Shown here: positions 21,771 to 29,812 of the stretch, piece after piece | Layout: the number at the start of each line of letters is the position of its first letter | Numbering within the stretch: position 1 is the stretch's first letter | IMG/VR virus record: IMGVR_UViG_3300039106_000654 | Location: 1 to 50,568 of that record | Strand: one strand, 5' to 3' | DNA from: a virus | DNA length: 50,568 nt | Position numbers and translations under genes: made by a program | The notes under the pieces: generated by a model | The model's input: only the letters and a program-made list of their open reading frames with translations | What the model was told of the DNA's origin: nothing | Databases searched by the model: none

Positions 21771-22157
21771 TTATTTCTTTTCTTTTTTTGTTTCAGATAC
21801 TTCTTCAGATGCAGTTGCCATAAAAGATTTATAGTCAAACTTTTTTGCATTAATAGCAAAATGTTCTATAATATCTGTTATACCTGTTTGATCTTCTAGA
21901 TAGAATTCTTGAAATACATCAATTTTATTTCTATCTTGTTTTGTACCTTTTGATCCAGTAACTGGAAGACCATATTCATCTAATTTAGGAAGCATATGTA
22001 ATGCAGTTTTTGTTATTTTCAAAATAACTACAAATACTTTTGTTCCTGGATCAAATATACATTCTACATAGGGACATGATTCACTAATAGGAATCATTCT
22101 AAAGGTTTGGGCTTCTTGCCAAGTTGATTGGACAAGGATCATTGATTTTTCACTCAT
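21771..22157 (-). CDS. Conserved-looking phage protein, unknown function
   Basis: A 128-residue soluble protein with beta-rich N-terminal two thirds (VECIFDPGTKVFVVILKITKTA...) and a Lys/Glu-rich C-terminal tail. A segment LDEYGLPVTGSKGTKQDR looks like an exposed loop. No catalytic motif is visible. It is placed between the nuclease/unknown pair upstream and DNA polymerase downstream, and is followed by a strong terminator. The small size, tail and position would suit a nucleic-acid-binding or replication accessory protein, but that is inference only. Confidence 0.75.
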   Translation of the reverse strand: MSEKSMILVQSTWQEAQTFRMIPISESCPYVECIFDPGTKVFVVILKITKTALHMLPKLDEYGLPVTGSKGTKQDRNKIDVFQEFYLEDQTGITDIIEHFAINAKKFDYKSFMATASEEVSETKKEKK

Positions 22158-22185
22158 TTATTGGTTTTTTAAGTTAAGTATAAAA

Positions 22186-22752
22186 TTACTCTAAAATTTT
22201 TACATTTTGTAAATCTGCAACCTTAATTAATAAATTTTCTTTATCTAAATCAGGTTTACTACAGAGTTCACCTACTTCTTCTAAAAGTTTAACAGGTACA
22301 TTTAATAATTCAGCATAGTCTTCATAATGTTCTTTAGGATTTAAATAACTTGATATATAAATATAATTACCACTATTTTTATCAAAAAAGTTTAAAATTT
22401 TATATTTTGTTTTATCATTAAATTTACTATACTTCCCATTACTAAATTTTAACCAATCATCCTTTAAATCAGAAAAGTCAAATATAAATATATTATTTTC
22501 ATCATCTATTTTTATATAATCAAATAGTCTATTGTGCTTGAGCAAAATATTTTTTTCAAAATTTATATACTCATCATCATCTCTATTTTTATAGAGACAT
22601 ACTAATTTATTATCCTCGGTAGTATAAGCATCATTCCAACTAATATATGTTTCGCTGGGAATAACACTGCTTCCTCTTTTAATGTCTAAGAGCGGATATA
22701 AAAATATCTTAGATTTTTGGAAATATTTCCTATAAATAGCTTTAATTGCCAT
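22186..22752 (-). CDS. Hypothetical protein in replication block
   Basis: A 188-residue soluble protein rich in Asp, Asn, Tyr and Phe. A block PLLDIKRGSSVIPSETY near residues 19-35 looks conserved in character, followed by mixed alpha/beta sequence and a helical C-terminus with one Cys. No motif I can name. It starts 5 bases after the RecE-like nuclease stop, so it is translated from the same message. Confidence 0.75.
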   Translation of the reverse strand: MAIKAIYRKYFQKSKIFLYPLLDIKRGSSVIPSETYISWNDAYTTEDNKLVCLYKNRDDDEYINFEKNILLKHNRLFDYIKIDDENNIFIFDFSDLKDDWLKFSNGKYSKFNDKTKYKILNFFDKNSGNYIYISSYLNPKEHYEDYAELLNVPVKLLEEVGELCSKPDLDKENLLIKVADLQNVKILE

Positions 22753-22757
22753 AATTT

Positions 22758-23777
22758 TTACAATTTTACATTACCAATAGCTAGTTCATATGGTAGAGTA
22801 AAGTCCTTGTTTTCATAATGATATTTAACAATATCTATTATTTTATCAAAGTCTCTCAACCATGCTGCTAGACTTTCTTGTGACACTTGGAAAGGATAAA
22901 TCTGATTATATTTATCAACCACAATAAATGTTATCACTATATTCCAATCTTTTGCATCTTCCATTGATTTAATATACTCTTCATAGACTAAGTGGTAATA
23001 CATGCAAGCTTGAATCCAATACTTGTAATACTTAACTGTGTCTGGAAAGTCTAATAAACCTTTTCCTGTTGTTTTTAAATCACTAATAAATATAGTTTTT
23101 GAGTTTTTATCTATAACTACATTGTCTAAGATTCCTTTATATCCAAATGGTAAGTTGTTTACATTATGTTTAAGTGGCAACTCATTAAACACTGTAATGT
23201 GGGTATCTGAAATTTCTTTGTCTAAATAAAGTAAAGCTCTTACCTCCAGATTGCTCTTAAGCATTGCTACTGTTTCTATACAGTTAGCATAAATTATAGG
23301 ATCAACTAAGGCTTTATTTTGTTTAGTTTTAAGAAACTCAAAATAGTTTTTGTTTTGATCAGTAAGAATTTTATCAAGTCTTTGTTGATCAGTCTTTAGA
23401 GTTTGGTATAAGTTGCTATTTGAGAGATCTGTGAGTATTTCCTTTTGGAATTCCTCCAAAAGTAATGTATTATTTTCAATTGACAAGTAATTTTTAAAAA
23501 TATTATCAATTAATATTCTATTACTATCTGTGGGAAACTTATCAGGCATTAATATAAATTCCTTTTCAAAGTTCTCAGGCTCTAGAAGTAAGCAGTGTAA
23601 GACCCTACCTCCTACAAGGTGAGGGTCTATACTGTCTTCTCTCTGATTTAAAACATAGTGTGAATAAAAACTTCTAGGTGAAAATAGTAGCTTATTAATG
23701 CTACTATAGCTAAAGTAAAATTTATTCTTGTAAAATTGTGTTAGTTCTTCAGAACCAATCAATGTCTGTAGATTCAT
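22758..23777 (-). CDS. PD-(D/E)XK exonuclease, RecE / exodeoxyribonuclease VIII-like
   Basis: About 339 residues from the ATG at 23777. I prefer this start because the longer frame begins with TTG and overlaps the upstream gene by over 100 bases. Features: an N-terminal FSYSSINKLLFSPRSFY block, a GRVLHCLLLEPENFEK motif (the GxxxHxxxLEP signature of the RecE/PDDEXK_12 group), and the nuclease core GILDNVVID...ISDLKTT, giving the Asp and D-x-K residues. A QACMYYHLV helix follows, as in this fold. Role: likely 5'-3' DNA end resection for recombination-dependent replication together with the Sak4-like annealing ATPase encoded upstream in the block. Confidence 0.85.
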   Translation of the reverse strand: MNLQTLIGSEELTQFYKNKFYFSYSSINKLLFSPRSFYSHYVLNQREDSIDPHLVGGRVLHCLLLEPENFEKEFILMPDKFPTDSNRILIDNIFKNYLSIENNTLLLEEFQKEILTDLSNSNLYQTLKTDQQRLDKILTDQNKNYFEFLKTKQNKALVDPIIYANCIETVAMLKSNLEVRALLYLDKEISDTHITVFNELPLKHNVNNLPFGYKGILDNVVIDKNSKTIFISDLKTTGKGLLDFPDTVKYYKYWIQACMYYHLVYEEYIKSMEDAKDWNIVITFIVVDKYNQIYPFQVSQESLAAWLRDFDKIIDIVKYHYENKDFTLPYELAIGNVKL

Positions 23778-25005
23778 TTGTGCTTGTTTGATGGTTATTT
23801 GATTCTTCTTCTTTATAAGTGGCCAAATCTTTTTCAGCTGATTCTTCTTCTTCAAGAGCTATTAACTCTGACTTGAGTTCTTTTCTCTCAATATTTGTAA
23901 ATGCAGCTTCTATGAGTTCATCTTCCAAAACTTCCTCTTCAACTTCTATAGGATCCGGTCGTGTAGCAACACTATCTTCTTCAGGATTTATTAAATTAAT
24001 AGATGTTAGATTTAGTTTGTCAAGATACTCTTTCTTAATAGTTACTTCTTTAACTTCAAATACATCATCATAATATATATTTCTGGTAATGTCACCACTA
24101 TATTCCTGATATAATCTCTTAATCATATCTACAGTTAATAAACCTTTCTTGTCTATTATTTGAACAATGTCATCAGCATTTTGATTATTGACATCTCTTG
24201 GTTGCCAATTAAAATAAGTAAGCATAGACTTAAAATTCACATGATTCCTTGTATTGCTATTGTTTATCTTATATGCATTTTCAGATATTAGCATCAATAA
24301 ATATAATATACTATCTTCATATTTAGAATTTGCCATAATCTCCATAGCAAGTACATGATTATCAGAATCTGAACTGTCAAACATATTTTTAAGTTGCAGG
24401 AAAACTTCTTCATCTATTGTTGTAGAATCATCACCATTAATGTTGCTTAATAATTCTGCTTCACTGTAAATAGTTTTAACCTTAACTGTATTATACATTT
24501 CACTGTAATCAGGGTCTATAGTATAGATATAAGAACTAGAATAATCATTTCTAGAACCCTTAGCTAGTACATTATATATGTCATTATAATCACCAAAAAC
24601 ATCTGTTTCTCCAGTGCTATCAATAGCAGTTTCTAAATTTTGAATATAATATCCATCATCACATGTTTCTTTAATTCTTTCTAATGCAAAAGTAGAACTA
24701 ACTTTATAAGCCCATCTAGAATTAGTAATTTTTGCAATAGAGTTTCTACCTGCAAAAATTACATTTGCTTTAACAGGATCTCTTACAACCCTGATTCCTA
24801 AGTTTAATGCTAAATCTTTTAACTTAACTCTAGGAATATTAACTCCAGGTAATAAGTATATCATGTCTCCTTTTACAGGAACATATCCTTGTGCATTTAC
24901 AATTTCATTAAGATCATCTGCACCTTCTAGAAGTTCTAGTTCAAAAGAACTAATTGATGTAGGATCTGCAGACTGATTAAGTTTTATATTTATAAATTGT
25001 TTCAT
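23749..25005 (-). CDS. Hypothetical protein with acidic C-terminus
   Basis: About 418 residues from ATG at 25005; an upstream TTG start is possible but unnecessary. The N-terminal part (to about residue 120) is alpha/beta with GAGRN-like loops (VIFAGRNSIAK); the middle is helical; residues 345-400 are dominated by Glu, then a Ser/Thr/Asn tail. No catalytic motif is recognised. It overlaps the RecE-like gene by 29 bases, implying translational coupling and perhaps a shared complex. The acidic tail could mediate protein contacts or mimic DNA. Confidence 0.75.
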   Translation of the reverse strand: MKQFINIKLNQSADPTSISSFELELLEGADDLNEIVNAQGYVPVKGDMIYLLPGVNIPRVKLKDLALNLGIRVVRDPVKANVIFAGRNSIAKITNSRWAYKVSSTFALERIKETCDDGYYIQNLETAIDSTGETDVFGDYNDIYNVLAKGSRNDYSSSYIYTIDPDYSEMYNTVKVKTIYSEAELLSNINGDDSTTIDEEVFLQLKNMFDSSDSDNHVLAMEIMANSKYEDSILYLLMLISENAYKINNSNTRNHVNFKSMLTYFNWQPRDVNNQNADDIVQIIDKKGLLTVDMIKRLYQEYSGDITRNIYYDDVFEVKEVTIKKEYLDKLNLTSINLINPEEDSVATRPDPIEVEEEVLEDELIEAAFTNIERKELKSELIALEEEESAEKDLATYKEEESNNHQTSTNESTDIDWF

Positions 25006-25104
25006 ATTGTTCAAATATAAAGATAGAAGGAGTATTACCTCCTCCTACCTTAGTTTTAATTAGTTTAATGTTTTTTTTAAAGGGGTAAATGTTCTATCAC
25101 TGTT

Positions 25105-26274
25105 TTAGCTGATAGCCATCTTCACTACCTTAGTATTCTGCATTAGTTTAGCAAATTTAACTTTGTTACCATTTACTATTTCTTTGATCATATAATATCT
25201 AAGATCATTAGTAAATGCATCACATTCAGTAGTAAGTTTGGCTAATCTATCAGTAATAGCTGCTGGAACTGGTCCTCTTTCAGAAAGAAGCAATGAATAA
25301 TTTATTAATCTTGTTGCAATTACGCTAGATATATCTGCTCTAAACTCATCATCTTTACCAACTGCACTTGTCAAAGCTCCCATTACATATACTTCATCTT
25401 TAGTCAAGACATCTTCCGGGGAAATAATCCTATCTAGTTTATTATTAATAAACATAGTAAACATAGAACTAAAATCTGCTCCAACAGAACCTTCACCAAT
25501 CATTTGAATTAGAGGTAGGTCAGCCTCAAACTTTTCTATAGAACTAATAGCATTAAAGAAAGTAGTAATAGCTCTTGGATTTACCTTTTGAGTTACAAGT
25601 TCTGGATTCATCAACATAAAGTTAATACATCTACCATCTATCCTTGCAGTCTCAGCCCACTTAGACCATACATTAACATCATACTTTAGCTCAACAGAGA
25701 TAAATCTAGTTTTCTGAGCTACATCCAAACTAGTAACATTATAGTCTCCATTATCTGGATTGGTAGTCAAGATAACATGCCAGTTCTTTGGAAGTTTCCA
25801 AGAAACATATTCTTGTCTATCTAAGATTTCCATGGTTGCTTGCATAAATCTGTGATCAGCTCTAGTGTAGTCATCTAATACTAAGAATCCACCCTCACCT
25901 TTACCTTGAATCCACTCAGGTGCAGCATGAGACATTCTCTTAGCTCCAACTTTATATCCTTTCTTCATAGCTGCATCTATCTGAACTTCATTAATCCAGG
26001 TAGACTTACCATCAGCATTTGTAATCTCAAATTCTTTTACAGGAAAACCAACTAAATCACCTAATTCTTCTAACTGAGATAAATTAAGCTTTACAACTTG
26101 CATATTCATTTCTTTGCCCAACTGCATAATAGCAGAAGTCTTTCCAAGACCAGCATCACCTTCTATATTAATTGCTACAGGAACTTTACCTTCAGCTTGA
26201 ATATGTTGATTATTACCAACCATATGCTTTATAAAACTTTTTAACTCTTCTACATTCAATTGTACTTGATTCAT
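25105..26274 (-). CDS. MoxR-type AAA+ ATPase
   Basis: A 389-residue AAA+ ATPase. Walker A is GDAGLGKT at 39-46, Walker B is LVLDDYTRAD at 131-140, and a sensor-1-like Asn appears in ILTTNPDNGDYN. The arrangement (VVKLNLSQLEELGDLVG after Walker A, then HAAPEWI) matches the MoxR/AAA_5 group that acts as a chaperone-like remodeler with a von Willebrand A partner. The partner is probably the VWA/metallopeptidase-like protein at 27073-28251, now separated from it by a homing endonuclease. It starts 11 bases after the endonuclease stop. MoxR-VWA pairs usually remodel protein complexes; the phage target is unknown. Confidence 0.88.
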   Translation of the reverse strand: MNQVQLNVEELKSFIKHMVGNNQHIQAEGKVPVAINIEGDAGLGKTSAIMQLGKEMNMQVVKLNLSQLEELGDLVGFPVKEFEITNADGKSTWINEVQIDAAMKKGYKVGAKRMSHAAPEWIQGKGEGGFLVLDDYTRADHRFMQATMEILDRQEYVSWKLPKNWHVILTTNPDNGDYNVTSLDVAQKTRFISVELKYDVNVWSKWAETARIDGRCINFMLMNPELVTQKVNPRAITTFFNAISSIEKFEADLPLIQMIGEGSVGADFSSMFTMFINNKLDRIISPEDVLTKDEVYVMGALTSAVGKDDEFRADISSVIATRLINYSLLLSERGPVPAAITDRLAKLTTECDAFTNDLRYYMIKEIVNGNKVKFAKLMQNTKVVKMAIS

Positions 26275-26285
26275 ACTTTTTATTT

Positions 26286-26312
26286 TTATAGTTCTAATTT
26301 TATTACTTTACC
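26286..26312 (-). repeat. Recoded copy of the VWA gene 3' end inside the homing endonuclease
   Basis: The 27 bases coding GKVIKLEL plus stop here match the 27 bases at 27073-27099 at 22 positions. Most differences are at third codon positions; both encode identical residues and end in TAA. This copy is followed after 11 bases by the MoxR start, which looks like the original VWA-MoxR junction. Confidence 0.65.
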
Positions 26313-27026
26313 CTTACACTTAAATCCATGTGCAAGAGCTTTTCTAACTGTGCCTTCATTGGCATTTAATAATAGTGCAGCTTCTTTAATACTTGATACA
26401 ACAGTTGTTTCAACCCCATCAAATATGCTAATCTTCTTAATTGAATATGGTTTTCTATTTCTTTTAGAAATACTTGATATAACATCAAACTTTTCTTTTC
26501 TCCACTGGTATCCTCCAGCAGATTTAGTATCACCCTTTGCAGCATCTCCTATAGATGTTGCATTTCCATTAATAGCTAAAGCAGCTTCTTTTATTGTAAC
26601 ATATTCATTTACATAATTACCTTCCAAAGTATACTGATATACTTTTACTGAAGCATGATTTTCTTTACCTAACCTCTTATTTGTGTTAGCCATACTTAAC
26701 TTTTTTCTTGTTTCAATACTTTTTGCATGTGTTACAGGATTCCTCTCTACATTTACATCACAGTCATAGTACTCAATATAATAAGCTTCTCTTTCTATAT
26801 AATTATCACAAATTTCAACAAGTTTAAAACTGATATCATTAGGATATTTATTGTAGATATTTTGCAGAAAATCATTATAATGCCTTCCTCTTCTTAAAGT
26901 AAGTACATGTTGTTTATACCTATTATACAGATTAACACTGCTTCCAATGTATTTGTGAGAATTACACTCAATAAGGTATACTCCAGATTTTTTAACCAAA
27001 TCTTCTTTTAGTGTTGATAATTTCAT
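26286..27026 (-). CDS. GIY-YIG homing endonuclease with NUMOD-type DNA-binding repeats
   Basis: About 246 residues from ATG at 27026. The N-terminus has SGVYLIEC...HKYIGSS, the GIY-YIG catalytic signature, and a later EAYYIEYYD with the expected Glu. A helix-type segment SIETRKKLSMAN (NUMOD3-like) and two repeats of the form TIKEAALAINGN / SIKEAALLLNAN (NUMOD1-like helix-turn-helix) give DNA binding. It is free-standing between two genes normally expected to be adjacent (VWA and MoxR). Its last eight residues, GKVIKLEL, are identical to the last eight of the upstream VWA protein although the codons differ, suggesting insertion into the 3' end of that gene. Confidence 0.93.
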   Translation of the reverse strand: MKLSTLKEDLVKKSGVYLIECNSHKYIGSSVNLYNRYKQHVLTLRRGRHYNDFLQNIYNKYPNDISFKLVEICDNYIEREAYYIEYYDCDVNVERNPVTHAKSIETRKKLSMANTNKRLGKENHASVKVYQYTLEGNYVNEYVTIKEAALAINGNATSIGDAAKGDTKSAGGYQWRKEKFDVISSISKRNRKPYSIKKISIFDGVETTVVSSIKEAALLLNANEGTVRKALAHGFKCKGKVIKLEL

Positions 27027-27072
27027 ATACAAATATACACATAAAAAATGTGATCAAGTAATTAAATTGGAA

Positions 27073-28251
27073 TTAAAGTTCAAGTTTTATAACTTTTCCG
27101 GGAAGATCATCATTCATTTGTGATCTTTCTGACAAAACCCAAAGAACATGTCCCTTTGGTTTTACACGTGTATAGCATTCTCCATCAGTAAAATATACTA
27201 AACTAGTATATCTCTTTTGATTTTCATTATAATATTCTAAGACAGGATCAAATTCTGTTCCTCCTCTTCCTAATACAACTATTTCATTTTTACCTTTATA
27301 AGGCTCAATAGATCTAATAGAAGTATCACATTGAATTATAGTAATATCTACTCCTGCTTTATAAATATGATGAATCTCATTCATAAACTCAAGTAGTTCA
27401 TCATCATTTACAGATTGTGAAGTATCTACACCTAACAACATATGTTGTTTCATCTTAAGTTTAAGACCAGGACTTTCAGGGAACTTTCTATTCTCCTTTC
27501 TTCTTATCTTCTTAGTAAATACTTTTGTACTAACACCAGTAAACCTTCTCATATATCCTCTCCAATCAAACTTAGGTGCAACTATTTCTTCAATAGTAAT
27601 TACACCTTCTATTTCTCCTGGAATATTTCCTCTTTTCTTAATGGTCTGTTCTTTAGCATCTGATAAAACTTTCTGTATCTGTTTATCTATTAACTTTTTC
27701 TCAGCTTCACTAAGATCATCAAACTCTTCCCAGGTACTATGATCAGGGACATCCCCATTTTCTATATCATCTAGTAACTTATCCATAGGTTCATTACCAC
27801 AAGTACCATTCTTATCTTTTTCTTGTTGAAGCTCTTGTAGTTTTTTATAATAATATCTACAACCTGCTTTATAATCAAGATTAAGATCTTCATAATCTTC
27901 TATCATGATACCACCTTTAGGTAACCAATCAGTATCAATATATTGATTGATCTCCATATCCATAGCCACATTAGCTAGTTTTTTATCACTAAATGAACCA
28001 AAACTTGTTAGGTGACCAAAAGCTATATGTAAGAGCTCATGTTTTAACAATCCAAGTTGATGTTCTTCACTAAGACTTGTCCAAAACTCTTCATTTATTG
28101 CTAACTGGTAATTAATACCATTCTTACTTACTCCCGCTGTAGGTAAATCTTGTCTCCATGTTTTATTTAACATAATTAGAAAGAACCCATAATAGGGCTC
28201 TATTAACATTAATTCTTTTGCTATTTTGCTAAGACTTTGTACTTTGTCCAT
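27073..28251 (-). CDS. VWA-like protein with metallopeptidase-like N-terminus (DUF2201 type)
   Basis: A 392-residue protein. HELLH at 71-75 in LLKHELLHIAFGH is a zincin-like motif. The C-terminal third is a von Willebrand A-like domain whose MIDAS reads DTSQS with D276, S278, S280, followed by TDGE near residue 350. This two-part design is the DUF2201 (putative metallopeptidase/VWA) family, typically encoded next to a MoxR AAA+ ATPase, as here. The two probably form a chaperone-like complex that loads metals or remodels other proteins. A homing endonuclease gene has entered between the partners. The gene overlaps the upstream gene by 23 bases. The C-terminus GKVIKLEL is duplicated in the endonuclease. 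Confidence 0.85.
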   Translation of the reverse strand: MDKVQSLSKIAKELMLIEPYYGFFLIMLNKTWRQDLPTAGVSKNGINYQLAINEEFWTSLSEEHQLGLLKHELLHIAFGHLTSFGSFSDKKLANVAMDMEINQYIDTDWLPKGGIMIEDYEDLNLDYKAGCRYYYKKLQELQQEKDKNGTCGNEPMDKLLDDIENGDVPDHSTWEEFDDLSEAEKKLIDKQIQKVLSDAKEQTIKKRGNIPGEIEGVITIEEIVAPKFDWRGYMRRFTGVSTKVFTKKIRRKENRKFPESPGLKLKMKQHMLLGVDTSQSVNDDELLEFMNEIHHIYKAGVDITIIQCDTSIRSIEPYKGKNEIVVLGRGGTEFDPVLEYYNENQKRYTSLVYFTDGECYTRVKPKGHVLWVLSERSQMNDDLPGKVIKLEL

Positions 28252-28639
28252 CTCTTAATTTTATATTAATTTCAAATTTGTCAGCAGGATATCCCATCTG
28301 ACCTAAAAATCCAATCATACTTTCTGTAAATAACTCCATAAAAAGTTCTATAGATTGAATACTAGCATTATTCTTTATCATGTATGATAAACATCCTCCA
28401 CTAGATAATGCAGTATGAACACCGTATAGAATTTTATTTAATACTTTTTCACACTTAGGACAATTAGTTTTCCAATCTTCAGGAGTAACATTTCCAAATT
28501 TATAGAGTACAATTAGTTCTCCTATATACTTTTTTGTGTCAACTTTTTTTAAAGATTCAAATGCTATTATAGCATTTTCTTTATCAGATGACCTTAACAT
28601 ATTTAATAAGTTTTTTGTTTCTTCTTTGTTAAAAATCAT
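28229..28639 (-). CDS. Hypothetical protein upstream of VWA gene
   Basis: A 136-residue, mostly helical protein with a CPKCEK motif near residue 60 and further Cys (GGCLSY), which could bind a metal, though only one CxxC pair is present. It uses a TAG stop, rare in this window, located inside the VWA gene start (23-base overlap). Its own start overlaps the stop of the DUF6915-like gene. The tight coupling suggests it works with the VWA/MoxR pair, but no function can be assigned. Confidence 0.75.
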   Translation of the reverse strand: MIFNKEETKNLLNMLRSSDKENAIIAFESLKKVDTKKYIGELIVLYKFGNVTPEDWKTNCPKCEKVLNKILYGVHTALSSGGCLSYMIKNNASIQSIELFMELFTESMIGFLGQMGYPADKFEINIKLRDGQSTKS

Positions 28640-28980
28640 TAGTCTTCAATTTTTAAAGTTTTTATCATCCACTCTGTAGGTTTATTTATATTATCCACCC
28701 ACTCTTTTGCACTTGGAATATATCCATTGCAATCTTCCTTTACATGTTGTTCTCCAACATATCTTGTGTATACTTTTTTGCCATCAGAATTTTCAAAACT
28801 TGGTCCAAACTTTTTTTCACATTCAAATATTCCTTCACTGTGGTGTCTAAACATTCTGTGTTTAGAATGACCTATCCAAGCTTTAGTTTCATCAAACCAA
28901 TTATGAATCTCTATGTAATCAATTGGAAAACCTCCCCACTTTCTAGCAGAAGATTTTGCATGTTCCCATGGATGTGACAT
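28639..28980 (-). CDS. DUF6915-like small protein
   Basis: A 113-residue protein. The opening MSHPWEHAKSSARKWGG, then IHNWFDETKA, HRMFRHHSEGIF, and VGEQHVKEDCNG follow the pattern of the DUF6915 family seen in phages and bacteria. It is rich in His and Trp, with several conserved-looking His that could bind metal or form a nuclease-like site; no function is established. It overlaps both neighbours at start/stop codons. Confidence 0.8.
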   Translation of the reverse strand: MSHPWEHAKSSARKWGGFPIDYIEIHNWFDETKAWIGHSKHRMFRHHSEGIFECEKKFGPSFENSDGKKVYTRYVGEQHVKEDCNGYIPSAKEWVDNINKPTEWMIKTLKIED

Positions 28981-29384
28981 TATTCTAAAGTTTTATTAAT
29001 TAAATTACCATCATGATTATATGTTTCAGTTTCAGTAAAATAAATATTATTATTAATTTTATAGTTACCAGAAGGAATAGCAATAAGTACTGTTCCAAAA
29101 CCACCTTCATTATTCCACCAATCTTCTATATTATCTAAGATTTTTGAAGTAGCAAAGTCTTCTATATCTGAATAAAAAGATGTACTAAGATCTCTTAAAT
29201 TAAGAATATCTTCACTATACTGATCTAAACTTTCTAAATCTTCAAGAAATGTTACTTCTTGTGTTGTATATATAATATCATCAATTGCACCTGAATCTCC
29301 TCCACCTGAGTAGATTACTTTAATTCCGGTCACACCAAGGTCAGCCAACTGTAATAGAAGGCCTGTCATATCATTTTCTGTCAT
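28980..29384 (-). CDS. Small acidic protein, possibly DUF6878-like
   Basis: A 134-residue acidic protein. The segment VIYSGGGDSGAIDD near residues 23-36 and the Trp-rich EDWWNNEGGFGTVLI block resemble the DUF6878 pattern of small phage/bacterial proteins, but I hold this only tentatively. A second ATG at codon 6 could be the start. Its start lies 2 bases after the upstream gene's stop. Confidence 0.7.
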   Translation of the reverse strand: MTENDMTGLLLQLADLGVTGIKVIYSGGGDSGAIDDIIYTTQEVTFLEDLESLDQYSEDILNLRDLSTSFYSDIEDFATSKILDNIEDWWNNEGGFGTVLIAIPSGNYKINNNIYFTETETYNHDGNLINKTLE

Positions 29385-29386
29385 AG

Positions 29387-29812
29387 TTATTTTGTTTTGT
29401 AAAATCTGCCAAGAATATTGGCATTTAAATAATTTTCTTTTTCAAGCACTTCATATTTAAACTGGTGCTTTACTTCTTGATAAGTTAGTTCAGTTGCTGA
29501 ATAACAAATCATTAAGATCTCTCTTTTAATAATTAAACCTGCTTTGTGAGCTTCTTTTAGTTGTTGATTACTACTGTAGTAATTCATAAAACTAGGTTTA
29601 ATATCTCTAGTATATTTTTTTAATCTTTTATCAATAACAAGAGCTAAAGCTTTTTTACCAAGTTTCTTTTTTACATTAGAAAAGAAATTCTTTTTGCCTA
29701 TATAAGCATAAGTTTTTCCATTTAATATTACAGACATATGATAAATAAATCCAACACCCCCTTCAGGAATGTCAATTTCTATAAACTCTTTACCTTTGTA
29801 TATCCAACTCAT
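29387..29812 (-). CDS. GIY-YIG-like phage nuclease (putative)
   Basis: A 141-residue protein. GFIYHMSVILNGKTYAYIGKK near residues 16-36 resembles the GFxY...YIGKK signature of a short GIY-YIG-like protein family common in large phages, with a Lys-rich basic stretch after it, YYSSNQQLKEA, a REILMICYSATELTYQEV helix and NANILGRF near the end. Members are often annotated as putative endonucleases; activity has not been shown to my knowledge. It overlaps the primase gene by ATGA. It is unlike the NUMOD-bearing endonuclease at 26286. Confidence 0.7.
   Translation of the reverse strand: MSWIYKGKEFIEIDIPEGGVGFIYHMSVILNGKTYAYIGKKNFFSNVKKKLGKKALALVIDKRLKKYTRDIKPSFMNYYSSNQQLKEAHKAGLIIKREILMICYSATELTYQEVKHQFKYEVLEKENYLNANILGRFYKTK

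Noticed and set aside
23778-23855. Upstream start of the RecE-like nuclease at 23855
   Set aside because: Begins with TTG, adds a Lys-rich low-complexity stretch and overlaps the coding end of the upstream gene by 107 bases; the ATG at 23777 is simpler.
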